11,958 bases of DNA from Porphyrobacter sp. (GCA_021732945.1 JAKFWB010000363.1:1-11958), one strand, 5' to 3'; positions 1 to 7,069 are shown, numbered from the stretch's first letter. Numbers and translations: made by a program. Notes: a model not told the origin generated them from the sequence alone.

Positions 1-30
1 AGACCCTGGTGCGACCCAAGGGGTGGGTGC

Positions 31-2838
31 TTAGAACGCCTTGCGCATCGTGAACTGGAAGGTGCTGCCGTAAAGTTCGTGACGGCTCGCGAAGTCGCCG
101 ATGACCTGTCCGTTGGTGTCGAAGAGGCTGTTTTCCGTCACGAAAGGCTCATCCGACAGGTTGAACACTTCCGCCAGGATCTGCACCCCGTTGAGGAAGC
201 TGCCTTCCTTCGAGAAGGTGTAGCCGATCTGCGCATCCACGATCGTCTCGCTGCGGGCAGTCGCGCCGCCCAGTTCGCCAGCGAAGTTTTGCACCTCCGA
301 TCGGAAACTGCCGCGGTAGCGAGCAGCGAGCTTGGCTCGGAACCCATACTTCTCGTAGAAGACGTCGCCCGACCAAGTCAGGTTGGAATAGCCGGGAATG
401 GGAATTGGATCGGCACCCACCGGTTCGATCTCGGCATCCGAATAGGTAATCGAGTAAAAGCCGCCGAACCCGTCCAGCGCATCGCTGAAGTCGCCGAAGT
501 TCAGACGAAGCGTTCCCTCGATCCCGGTAATCGTGCCGGTTGCAAAGTTGGTGGGCAACGTGAAGCGGCCCTGCACCACCTCGGGATTGGTCGCGAGGAT
601 GCCGTCCTGCTGTGCCAGTTCTATTTCCCGCGTCAGATCGATATCTCCGGAAACGTCCGTCACCCAGTCCGACAGGTCCTTGTGGAAGGCAGCGATGATG
701 ATCGCGGTGCCGGGCGAGAAATACTTCTCGAACGAAATGTCGTAAGAGGTCGACCTGTAGGGTTGCAGGAGCGGGTTACCGCCTTCAAGCCGGAAGCACA
801 CCTGACCCGGCGGATTGAAGGTGCCCGGAACGACTGTGTCGGGGATCTGATCCGCGTCGGTATCCTGACAAACCTGATTATTGAACCGCAGGTCCTGGTT
901 AGCCGCCAGCTGGTCAAGCCGCGCTCGGGTGATCGTTTTCGCGAAACCAAGGCGGATAAAGGTGTCCGGCATCACCTCGAAACTGAGGTTCGCGCTCGGT
1001 AGCCAGTTGTCGTAGCTTACTTCCACCTGATTGGTGAAGCCGCCGCTGATCGTGCCCGTCGAAGACTGGGTGGTATCAACGTAGCGCAGACCGAAATTGC
1101 CGCGCACCGGCACCGAGCCGAGATCGCCGTCAATATTGGCCTGAATGTAGAAATTGTGGATCTGTTCTTCGACCAGCCATTCGGTGTCGTCGGTCGCGGC
1201 TTCCTGGATATAGGTGCCATCAGTCAACAGCGAGGAAGGATCATAGGCCAGAATGTCGAGCCCGATGCCGCCCGAATTGCTGGTTCCGATGACGAGGTCG
1301 CTGGGGATCGGCGCGCTGTTTCCGCCCGGGCCGTTTGTGAAGCCGGTGCCCGCCCGCAGGAAGATGCCGTTATTGTCGAAATCCTTGCTGCGGTCGGTGT
1401 AGAGCCAGCCAGCAACAATACGGTCGATAAAGCCGCCGTCGAACTCCCAATAAGTCTCGGCACGCAGCTGGTGCAGCTCGTCATTGGTTTCCGGCACGCG
1501 CAGGAAGCCGACCTGGCCCCACCCGCCCGGATCGATCAGTAGCAGGTTGGAGGCATCGGTGTAATCGAGCTGGGTGTCGATGGTGTACTGGCCATCCTCC
1601 GGGAAGGTGAAGGTCAGCGTGTCGGACGGGCCAGTGCCGTTGGGGCCGGTTCCCGCGTAGGATTCGTAGTCGATATCGTTACGGCTGAGCGTCGAGTAGC
1701 CGTAATCCACCACGAAGCCGAGATTGTCGGTCGCCTTCCATTCGAAGTTGCCGCCGATCGCGAAGATCTCGGACTCGGCGCCTTCGGTGTCGGTGCGCAG
1801 GATCGGATAGACGTTCGAATAGGTCGCGCTGTCGGCGAAGGGGCCGCTGCCGGTCACTTCGTCAACCTGAGCACCGCCCTGGAAACTCCACGAGGCAATC
1901 GGGGTTTCGGTGCCGCGGAAAATGCCGGAATCGGTGGTTTCGGTATAGAAGGAATCGATCGTCAGCGAGATGCGGTCAGTCGGCTCGAACTGCAATGAAC
2001 CCGCAATCGAGTTACGCTCGAAGCTGCGGCTTTGCGCCCCCTGACGCGGGTTGTCGCGCGGGAAGATCACGCCGTCTGGGGTGCGGGCGATCTGGTTCTG
2101 ACGTTCATCGACCTTCAGCTCGCGCTGGATGATCTGGGTCGGGATCGACTGCACTGTGGCGCCCAGTGACCAGCCAACCGTGCCCGCGTCATTCTGGTCA
2201 ATATAGCTGGCGAAGAAGCGGTAGCCGTCATTGCCGAAATCGGGGTTGAGGTTGCCGTTGTCGTTGATCGTATAGGTGCCCGACACCGTGATCTGGCGCT
2301 TTTTCGAATCGAGCGGCTTCACAGTGCGCAGATCAACCGCGCCCGCGATCCCGATGGCGGCGAGTTGCGCGTCGCCGGTCTTGTAGACGATGCCGGTAGC
2401 GATCAGCTCCGAGGGGAACTGGTCGAACTCAATCCCGCGATTGTTGCCCGCCGACACGACTTCGCGGCCGTTGAGCAGGGCGAGGGAGAAGTCCGGGCCG
2501 AGGCCGCGGATCGAGACCGACTGCGACCGGCCGCGCACGCGCTGGGCGGTGACACCGGGCAGGCGAGCGAGCGAGTCGGCGATGGAAAGATCGGGCAGCA
2601 GGCCGAGGTCTTCCGACGAAATCACTTCGACGATCGAGGTCGCATCACGTTTGGCATCGAGCGAGGATTGGATCGATCCGCGAATCCCGGTGACGACGAT
2701 GTCCGCTTCTTCGCCTTCGACGGCTGCCGGTTCTTCCGCTTCCTGCGCCAGCACCGGAACGCCGGTTGCCGTCAGAGCCAAAAAGGTCGCCGCCCCGCAC
2801 AGCAGGCGCGCGCTTACATTGATCCCATTCACTTTCAT
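31..2838 (-). CDS. TonB-dependent receptor, Caulobacter/Xanthomonas type
   Basis: This is an outer-membrane active-transport receptor that takes up a ligand using TonB-ExbBD energy. The 935-residue product has a signal peptide (about 1-31, likely cleaved at VLA|QE), a TonB-box-like DIVVTG at 46-51, a plug domain at about 57-175 (EDLGLLPD, SIRGLG, LLNGRE, AGAVDLRT) and a long beta-barrel ending in a terminal Phe (MRKAF), the usual outer-membrane insertion signal. The plug wording matches the TIGR01782 (TonB-Xanth-Caul) family as I know it. I chose the ATG at 2838 because AGGGGA (2845-2850) lies 6 nt upstream; the adjacent GTG at 2841 would be too close. The mature protein has only two cysteines (657 and 681), in a putative surface loop with a DxDxDxxxD run. 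It is divergent from the DUF6445/halogenase operon, which suggests shared substrate or control. The ligand cannot be read from sequence. I see no convincing terminator in bases 1-30. Confidence 0.95.
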   Translation of the reverse strand: MKVNGINVSARLLCGAATFLALTATGVPVLAQEAEEPAAVEGEEADIVVTGIRGSIQSSLDAKRDATSIVEVISSEDLGLLPDLSIADSLARLPGVTAQRVRGRSQSVSIRGLGPDFSLALLNGREVVSAGNNRGIEFDQFPSELIATGIVYKTGDAQLAAIGIAGAVDLRTVKPLDSKKRQITVSGTYTINDNGNLNPDFGNDGYRFFASYIDQNDAGTVGWSLGATVQSIPTQIIQRELKVDERQNQIARTPDGVIFPRDNPRQGAQSRSFERNSIAGSLQFEPTDRISLTIDSFYTETTDSGIFRGTETPIASWSFQGGAQVDEVTGSGPFADSATYSNVYPILRTDTEGAESEIFAIGGNFEWKATDNLGFVVDYGYSTLSRNDIDYESYAGTGPNGTGPSDTLTFTFPEDGQYTIDTQLDYTDASNLLLIDPGGWGQVGFLRVPETNDELHQLRAETYWEFDGGFIDRIVAGWLYTDRSKDFDNNGIFLRAGTGFTNGPGGNSAPIPSDLVIGTSNSGGIGLDILAYDPSSLLTDGTYIQEAATDDTEWLVEEQIHNFYIQANIDGDLGSVPVRGNFGLRYVDTTQSSTGTISGGFTNQVEVSYDNWLPSANLSFEVMPDTFIRLGFAKTITRARLDQLAANQDLRFNNQVCQDTDADQIPDTVVPGTFNPPGQVCFRLEGGNPLLQPYRSTSYDISFEKYFSPGTAIIIAAFHKDLSDWVTDVSGDIDLTREIELAQQDGILATNPEVVQGRFTLPTNFATGTITGIEGTLRLNFGDFSDALDGFGGFYSITYSDAEIEPVGADPIPIPGYSNLTWSGDVFYEKYGFRAKLAARYRGSFRSEVQNFAGELGGATARSETIVDAQIGYTFSKEGSFLNGVQILAEVFNLSDEPFVTENSLFDTNGQVIGDFASRHELYGSTFQFTMRKAF

Positions 2839-2888
2839 CACAAGTCCCCTCCGCCAAGCGGCATCAAACGTGCGCTTTTGCAGATTTT

Positions 2889-2917
2889 TTCATAGCCGAT
2901 CCGCAAACACAGGTAAA
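2889..2917 (-). promoter_or_regulatory. Candidate sigma-70-like promoter for the TonB receptor
   Basis: Read on the minus strand, TTTACC (2917-2912) and TATGAA (2894-2889) are separated by 17 nt, resembling -35 and -10 boxes. The predicted start would be near 2882, about 44 nt before the ATG. Each box matches consensus at about 4 of 6 positions, so this is a weak call. Confidence 0.3.
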
Positions 2918-2943
2918 TCGCCAATCTGCATTTCCGTGACGGG

Positions 2944-2971
2944 TTGATGAAAAACCGTAATACTCTATTCT
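2944..2971 (+). promoter_or_regulatory. Candidate rightward promoter TTGATG-N16-TATTCT
   Basis: TTGATG (2944-2949) and TATTCT (2966-2971) are 16 nt apart. Transcription from here would give a leader of over 200 nt before the oxygenase-fold gene at 3212 and would run through the TRACGTCA boxes. Assigned by eye. Confidence 0.3.
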
Positions 2972-3175
2972 GTTCAATGTTCTAACGTCAGATTTCGGGT
3001 CACACATGACGTCAGTTGGGCGATGAATGCAGAAAAATGTTGCGCGTTAGACACAGTTTTGCCGCTGCATTCGCAATGCCCGGCGCCTGCACCGCCGGGA
3101 ACCTTTCGCCCCGACCTCTCTTCAACCGGCTGTCCTCGCTTTTATCATGGGAAATCTGATATTTCCTCATGCGGC

Positions 3176-3204
3176 TTGGCCGTACGACGGGGATTTGGTA
3201 GGCT
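3176..3204 (+). promoter_or_regulatory. Candidate promoter giving a near-leaderless transcript
   Basis: TTGGCC (3176-3181) and TAGGCT (3199-3204) are 17 nt apart. The predicted start falls within a base or two of the ATG at 3212, which fits the absence of a good Shine-Dalgarno before that ATG. The -10 match is poor (about 3 of 6). Confidence 0.25.
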
Positions 3205-3211
3205 TGCCCGC

Positions 3212-3949
3212 ATGGGACATATTCCGACTTCAGAGGCGCGGCAGGTGCCGGATGGCTGGGCGATCACCCCGTCTGGCGCGCGGATTGACAGTTTTTCAAA
3301 CCAAAATCATAAGCTTGTCACGATCGACAATCTGCTCGAAACGCCCGAGCGAGTCATTTCCGGTGCGTTTTTGCAAGATTTTGCAAAAATCAGCCCGCAA
3401 TACCCTGGCGTTCGCGCAGCGCTCGATCCGGCGGTCTGCTCGGCATGGCTGGCGCAGCTTTCGCCGCTGCTCGATCAGTGGTTCGGGCCTTATGGCCGCG
3501 CGTGGGAGATGCAGGCGTGGTATTCGATTGTCACCACCCCGCCCACCGCGCTTGAGCCGATCCAGCGTCTGCCGCATGTTGACGGCACCGATCCCACGCA
3601 GGTGGCGATGATGCTCTACCTTAACCGCACAACCACCCATGGCGGCACGGCGTTCTTCCGTCACCGCTCAACCGGGTTCGAGGCGCTGACGGCGAGCGAC
3701 TTCCCGCATTATGCTGCCGCGCTGAACGCCGATGTCGCGCGCACCGGCCTGCCGCCTGCCGCCTACACCACCGATGGCGCACCGCATTTTGAGCGGACCC
3801 ATGTGGTGCCGGGGCAGTTCAACAGCGCGGTGTTCTATCGCGGCAACATTCTGCATAGCGGGGTGATCGACAATGATGCGCCGCTCTCCGCCGATCCGCG
3901 CGCGGGACGGCTCACCATCAACGCCTTCTTTCGCCCGGCAGGAGCATGA
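3212..3949 (+). CDS. DUF6445 family protein, 2OG-Fe(II)-oxygenase-like fold
   Basis: The 245-residue cytoplasmic protein has no signal peptide. It carries the facial triad expected of a double-stranded beta-helix 2-oxoglutarate/Fe(II) oxygenase: H122-x-D124 (in LPHVDGTD), H215 (in RGNILHSGV) and a following R233 (GRLTINAFF) that could bind 2-oxoglutarate. Phrases such as MMLYLNR, GGTAFFR and FNSAVFYRGNILHSG resemble DUF6445, a family I recall near TonB receptors and tryptophan-halogenase-like genes. I chose the ATG at 3212 because recognisable sequence begins there; the in-frame ATG at 3023 would add 63 residues of unstructured, repeat-free sequence. No strong Shine-Dalgarno precedes either start. 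Its stop lies just before the halogenase start and the two are surely co-transcribed. The substrate is unknown; it may hydroxylate a peptide, protein or small ligand handled by the locus. Confidence 0.85.
   Translation: MGHIPTSEARQVPDGWAITPSGARIDSFSNQNHKLVTIDNLLETPERVISGAFLQDFAKISPQYPGVRAALDPAVCSAWLAQLSPLLDQWFGPYGRAWEMQAWYSIVTTPPTALEPIQRLPHVDGTDPTQVAMMLYLNRTTTHGGTAFFRHRSTGFEALTASDFPHYAAALNADVARTGLPPAAYTTDGAPHFERTHVVPGQFNSAVFYRGNILHSGVIDNDAPLSADPRAGRLTINAFFRPAGA
3940..3944 (+). promoter_or_regulatory. Shine-Dalgarno deciding the halogenase start
   Basis: AGGAG lies 7 nt before the ATG at 3952 but only 1 nt before the ATG at 3946, which overlaps the previous gene's stop as ATGA. The spacing favours 3952. 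It sits inside the last codons of the DUF6445 gene, so translation of the two is probably coupled. Confidence 0.7.
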
Positions 3950-3951
3950 CC

Positions 3952-5481
3952 ATGGACGCAGGATCGGTTCGCAAATTGGTGATCGTCGGCGGCGGCACGG
4001 CGGGGTGGATCACCGCTGCGGCCTTTGCCCGGCTGCTGGGCCAGCGCCTCACCATCGAACTGGTCGAAAGCGAGGCGATCGGCACTGTCGGCGTGGGCGA
4101 GGCGACGATCCCGCAGATCATCCGCCTCAACACGATCCTTGGGCTGGACGAGCATGATTTCGTCCGCCGCACCTCGGGCACGTTCAAGTTGGGGATCGAA
4201 TTTGTCGACTGGGGCCGGCTTGGCTCACGCTATCTGCACACCTTTGGCGAGACCGGGATGACGCTCGGCAATGTCGGCTTTCATCACCATTGGCGGCGCA
4301 GCGTGATGGGTGCGGCGGCCGCCGATGCCAAGGGGCTGTGGGATTACTCGCTGCACCAGCTGGCAGCGGATCAGGCGCGGTTCGGCAAGATGGACAAGGT
4401 TGGCAATACCGCGATGACGGGGCTGGCCTATGCCTACCACTTCGATGCCAGCCGCTATGCCCTGTATCTGCGCGACTATGCCGAAGCGCGCGGGGTGACC
4501 CGCACCGAAGGGATCGTCGAAAGCGTCGCGCGCGATGGCACGAGCGGCGATATCACTGCGATCACGCTGGCCGGGGCGCGCGCGGTGGCGGGCGATTTCT
4601 TCATCGATTGCACCGGCTTTCGATCGTTGCTGCTGGGGGGCGAGCTGGGGGTGGGTTATGATGACTGGTCGCGCTGGCTGCCGTGCGACCGCGCGCTGGC
4701 GGTGCCATCCGAGCGGCTGCCCACGCTGGTGCCCTACACCCGCGCCACCGCGAAAAGCGCAGGCTGGCAATGGCGCATCCCCTTGCAGCATCGCACCGGC
4801 AACGGGCATGTCTATTCAAGCGGCTTTACTTCAGACGAGGCTGCGGCAGACATGCTGATGGCCGGGCTCGACACCAAGGCGCTGGGCGATCCGCGCCCGA
4901 TCCGCTTCACCACCGGGCGGCGACAGACATTCTGGGCGCATAATTGCGCCGCTATCGGCCTGTCGAGCGGGTTTCTGGAGCCGTTGGAATCGACCAGCAT
5001 CCATCTGATCCAGTCGCATGTCAGCCGCTTGATCCAGCTGTTCCCGCGATCACCTCATGCCGAGGCAGAGCGCGCCGAGTACAACCGCCGCTGCGCTGCC
5101 GAATTTGAACAGATCCGCGACTTCCTGATCCTGCACTATCACCGCACCGATCGTGAGGACACCGAGTTCTGGCGCTATTGCAAGCACATGGCCGTGCCCG
5201 ACAGCCTCACCCACAAGCTGGCGCTGTTCGCCGCATCGGGCCGCACCGGGCGTGACAGCGATGATCTGTTCCGCGATGCCAGCTGGGTGCAGGTGATGCT
5301 GGGACAGGGGATCATGCCGGCGGATTATGATCCGATGGCCGATCAGCTTGCGCCTGCGCAGCTGACCGAATTCCTCGCCAATCTGCGCACGCTGATCACC
5401 CGCGCCGTGGGCAGCTTGCCGACGCACGAGGATTACCTGCGTCAGCACTGCGCCGCCGATCCGGCAAGCCTCGCCGCATAA
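3952..5481 (+). CDS. Flavin-dependent tryptophan-halogenase-family protein
   Basis: This is an FADH2-dependent halogenase homologue of 509 residues, cytoplasmic (no signal peptide). Numbered from the ATG at 3952 it has the FAD motif GGGTAG (13-18), the catalytic Lys at 79 (TFKLGIEF), the WxWxIP motif at 272-277 (WQWRIP) and Glu346-Ser347 within FLEPLESTS. These fall at the positions I recall for PrnA (K79, W272/W274, E346/S347), which supports both function and the chosen start. The enzyme would use reduced flavin, O2 and halide to make HOCl/HOBr bound near Lys79. True tryptophan halogenases belong to biosynthetic clusters; this one lies in a TonB-receptor locus, like the receptor-linked indole halogenases of other alphaproteobacteria and xanthomonads. 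Its substrate is therefore open and need not be free tryptophan. No flavin reductase gene is adjacent. The upstream ATG at 3946 is an alternative start. Confidence 0.92.
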   Translation: MDAGSVRKLVIVGGGTAGWITAAAFARLLGQRLTIELVESEAIGTVGVGEATIPQIIRLNTILGLDEHDFVRRTSGTFKLGIEFVDWGRLGSRYLHTFGETGMTLGNVGFHHHWRRSVMGAAAADAKGLWDYSLHQLAADQARFGKMDKVGNTAMTGLAYAYHFDASRYALYLRDYAEARGVTRTEGIVESVARDGTSGDITAITLAGARAVAGDFFIDCTGFRSLLLGGELGVGYDDWSRWLPCDRALAVPSERLPTLVPYTRATAKSAGWQWRIPLQHRTGNGHVYSSGFTSDEAAADMLMAGLDTKALGDPRPIRFTTGRRQTFWAHNCAAIGLSSGFLEPLESTSIHLIQSHVSRLIQLFPRSPHAEAERAEYNRRCAAEFEQIRDFLILHYHRTDREDTEFWRYCKHMAVPDSLTHKLALFAASGRTGRDSDDLFRDASWVQVMLGQGIMPADYDPMADQLAPAQLTEFLANLRTLITRAVGSLPTHEDYLRQHCAADPASLAA

Positions 5482-5492
5482 GGCAACCCACG

Positions 5493-5530
5493 AAAAAGGG
5501 CGGCGCAGGATGCCCGCGCCGCCCCGTTTT
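5493..5530. terminator. Bidirectional intrinsic terminator
   Basis: A perfect 9-bp GC stem, GGGCGGCGC (5498-5506) with GCGCCGCCC (5516-5524) around a 9-nt loop, has an A5 run before it and CGTTTT after it. It can therefore end transcripts from both sides: the halogenase operon (stop at 5481) and the convergent cytochrome c gene (stop at 5552). Confidence 0.8.
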
Positions 5531-5551
5531 CTCGCCCGAAAGCGATAGAGC

Positions 5552-6034
5552 TTACTTCTTGGTGCTGGCGAGATAGGCCACGAGGTTCGCGCGGTCCTGA
5601 TCGTCCTTGATGCCCGGGAAGGTCATCTTGGTGCCGGGCATGAAGCCCTTCGGATCCTTGAGGTATTCGAACAACACGTCTTCGCTCCAGGTCACGCCGC
5701 TGCTCTTGTTGGCATCCGAGTAGCTGAAGCCGGCAACCGAGCCCGAGGCACGGCCGACAACATTGTAGAGCGACGGACCAACGCGGTTCACGCCTTCATC
5801 AAGCACGTGGCACGAACGGCACAGCGCGAACACCTTTTCGCCAGCGGCGACATCGGTGGTAAAGCTGGCGAATTCTACCTTCGCACCAGCGGCAGGTTCC
5901 GGGGCTGCCGCCGGAGCCGCAGCAGCGGCGGTTTCAGTCGCCGCCGGGGCCTGTTCAGCCTTGTTGCCGCCGCAGGCCGAAAGAGTAGCGAGGCTCGCCA
6001 ACGCGGCCGCCCCCATCAGGAAATTACGCTTCAT
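5552..6034 (-). CDS. Lipoprotein class I cytochrome c
   Basis: A 160-residue monohaem c-type cytochrome that carries electrons on the periplasmic side. The N-terminus MKRNFLMGAAALASLATLSAC is a lipoprotein signal with lipobox LSAC, so Cys21 is probably acylated and anchors the protein. An Ala/Pro/Glu-rich linker (about 25-52) follows, then the haem domain with CRSCH at 72-76 and Met137 (GTKMTF) as the likely sixth ligand; RVGPSLYNVVGR is typical of cytochrome c2/c550-like proteins. I start at 6034 because AGAGGA (6044-6049) lies 9 nt upstream; a TTG at 6058 behind GGAGGA is an in-frame alternative. It stands alone, convergent with the halogenase and divergent from the DUF1499 gene. Membrane-tethered carriers of this type commonly link the bc1 complex to an oxidase; that role here is inference. 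Confidence 0.92.
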   Translation of the reverse strand: MKRNFLMGAAALASLATLSACGGNKAEQAPAATETAAAAAPAAAPEPAAGAKVEFASFTTDVAAGEKVFALCRSCHVLDEGVNRVGPSLYNVVGRASGSVAGFSYSDANKSSGVTWSEDVLFEYLKDPKGFMPGTKMTFPGIKDDQDRANLVAYLASTKK

Positions 6035-6049
6035 GGTTGTGTGTCCTCT

Positions 6050-6062
6050 GAACAACTTGTTC
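6050..6062. promoter_or_regulatory. 13-nt palindrome in the cytochrome c leader
   Basis: GAACAACTTGTTC is a perfect inverted repeat (6-bp arms, 1-nt centre) directly upstream of the Shine-Dalgarno AGAGGA at 6044-6049. It could be a repressor site or a small leader hairpin affecting ribosome access. No regulator can be named. Confidence 0.3.
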
Positions 6063-6199
6063 CTCCCGCATCCCAGCGGGTCATAACCGACAATTTCGGG
6101 CATGGAAAGCGGGACTTCACACGGCGGCGAGCCCATTTTCCCGTTTTCCCCTGTGGTCTAACGCGCAAAGCTGCAAGGGTTTCCCTGTGGCCAGAAAGA

Positions 6200-6227
6200 T
6201 TGCCAAGCGCGCCCCGCACGCTATGTA
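6200..6227 (+). promoter_or_regulatory. Candidate promoter for the DUF1499 gene
   Basis: TTGCCA (6200-6205, 5 of 6 to the -35 consensus) lies 16 nt before TATGTA (6222-6227, 3 of 6). The expected start is about 6234, two bases before the ATG at 6236, which would make a leaderless mRNA and explain the lack of a Shine-Dalgarno. Confidence 0.35.
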
Positions 6228-6235
6228 TCGCGGCC

Positions 6236-7069
6236 ATGTTCAAAACCCTGCCTTGGCACACCAAGATCGTCCTCGCCCTGCTGGCGTTCCTCCCGTTCTA
6301 TTTCGCGCTTGCGGCGCTGGGCACCAAATTCGGGGTGTTTGGCTGGCAGACCGGGCTGCTGTCGCTGACGCTTGGCGGCGGGGTCATCCTGCTGGGCATT
6401 GTGGCATTGGCAGCGCTGGTTTCGCTGATCCTGGCCGTGCGCGCCAAGCCGCGCAGCAACGGGTTGATGGCGGCGGCGATCATCGGTCTGCTGGCACCGG
6501 CGGCGGCGTTTCTGATGTTCCTTTCGGTAGGCGCCAAGGGCAGCGAGAACCCGATCCACGATATCGCCACCGACACCGCCAATCCGCCCGCCCTTTCGGC
6601 CGCGACCATGGCAGAGCGGGACGCCGAAGGCGCCAATCCGCTTAGCGATTACCAGACGCCGCTGGGCCAGTTGCCGCTTTATGCTGAGCGCGCGCCTGAC
6701 GAACTCAAGGTCAAATCGCACGCGCAGATCATCACTGATCGCACCGACCGTCCAGCCCCGCTGCCACTCGGCGGGGCAACCAAGGCCGAAGGCGTAGCCG
6801 CTGTGGCCGCCGCGATGGGTGCTATGGGCCTTTCCGACATCCGCACCAATCTCGACGCGGGCATGGTCGAAGGCGTGTCAGAAAGCTTCTGGTTCGGCTT
6901 CAAGGACGATGTGGTCGCGCGAGTTGGCGATGCGCAGGTCGATTTCCGCTCGGTCAGCCGGGTGGGGATCAGCGATCTGGGCGCAAACACCGCAAGGATT
7001 GCAGAACTGCGGACTCGCACCGAAGCGCTGCTCGGCACCGCTAGTCGCGGAACGCCAACCGCGCCATAA
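6236..7069 (+). CDS. DUF1499 domain membrane protein
   Basis: A 277-residue protein with three predicted membrane helices (about 9-29, 37-68 and 77-98) followed by a soluble DUF1499 domain (about 150-265). The domain has the family signature SFWFGFKDDVVARV (217-230) and VDFRSVSRVGISDLGANTARI (starting at 235). DUF1499 proteins are common in proteobacteria and have no established biochemical role; the fused three-helix anchor is seen in a subset of them. I chose the ATG at 6236 because it begins directly with a short basic segment and helix 1; upstream codons in this frame run antisense through the cytochrome gene. No Shine-Dalgarno is visible. The 3' end overlaps the convergent phosphatidyltransferase gene by 29 nt. 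Confidence 0.85.
   Translation: MFKTLPWHTKIVLALLAFLPFYFALAALGTKFGVFGWQTGLLSLTLGGGVILLGIVALAALVSLILAVRAKPRSNGLMAAAIIGLLAPAAAFLMFLSVGAKGSENPIHDIATDTANPPALSAATMAERDAEGANPLSDYQTPLGQLPLYAERAPDELKVKSHAQIITDRTDRPAPLPLGGATKAEGVAAVAAAMGAMGLSDIRTNLDAGMVEGVSESFWFGFKDDVVARVGDAQVDFRSVSRVGISDLGANTARIAELRTRTEALLGTASRGTPTAP

Larger units (their letters stand above)
2839..3211. promoter_or_regulatory. Divergent regulatory region, receptor / oxygenase-halogenase
   Basis: This 373-base intergenic stretch separates the receptor (leftward) from the DUF6445/halogenase operon (rightward) and is visibly more AT-rich than the genes. It contains a leftward promoter candidate inside an 8-bp inverted repeat, a rightward promoter candidate at 2944-2971, two TRACGTCA boxes 24 bp apart, and a 17-bp palindrome at 3150-3166 before a second rightward promoter candidate. 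The frame of the right-hand gene stays open back to an ATG at 3023. That extension has no Shine-Dalgarno and no recognisable domain, so I treat it as non-coding. All elements were assigned by eye. Confidence 0.55.

Noticed and set aside
79..1002. 307-codon open frame antisense to the TonB receptor
   Set aside because: It is the complement of a confident receptor gene in GC-rich DNA, its product has no recognisable domain, and no start signal precedes it.
3023..3211. 63-residue N-terminal extension of the DUF6445 protein
   Set aside because: No Shine-Dalgarno at 3023 and no family similarity. The region is AT-rich and holds palindromes and promoter-like boxes, so it reads as intergenic.
6144..6190. 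Direct repeat TTTCCCCTGTGG / TTTCCCTGTGG, 35 bp apart
   Set aside because: Short, imperfect and C/T-rich; chance is a sufficient explanation without conservation data.
5807..6235. Upstream open frame extending the DUF1499 protein
   Set aside because: It runs antisense through the cytochrome c gene and its promoter region, while the membrane protein begins cleanly at 6236.
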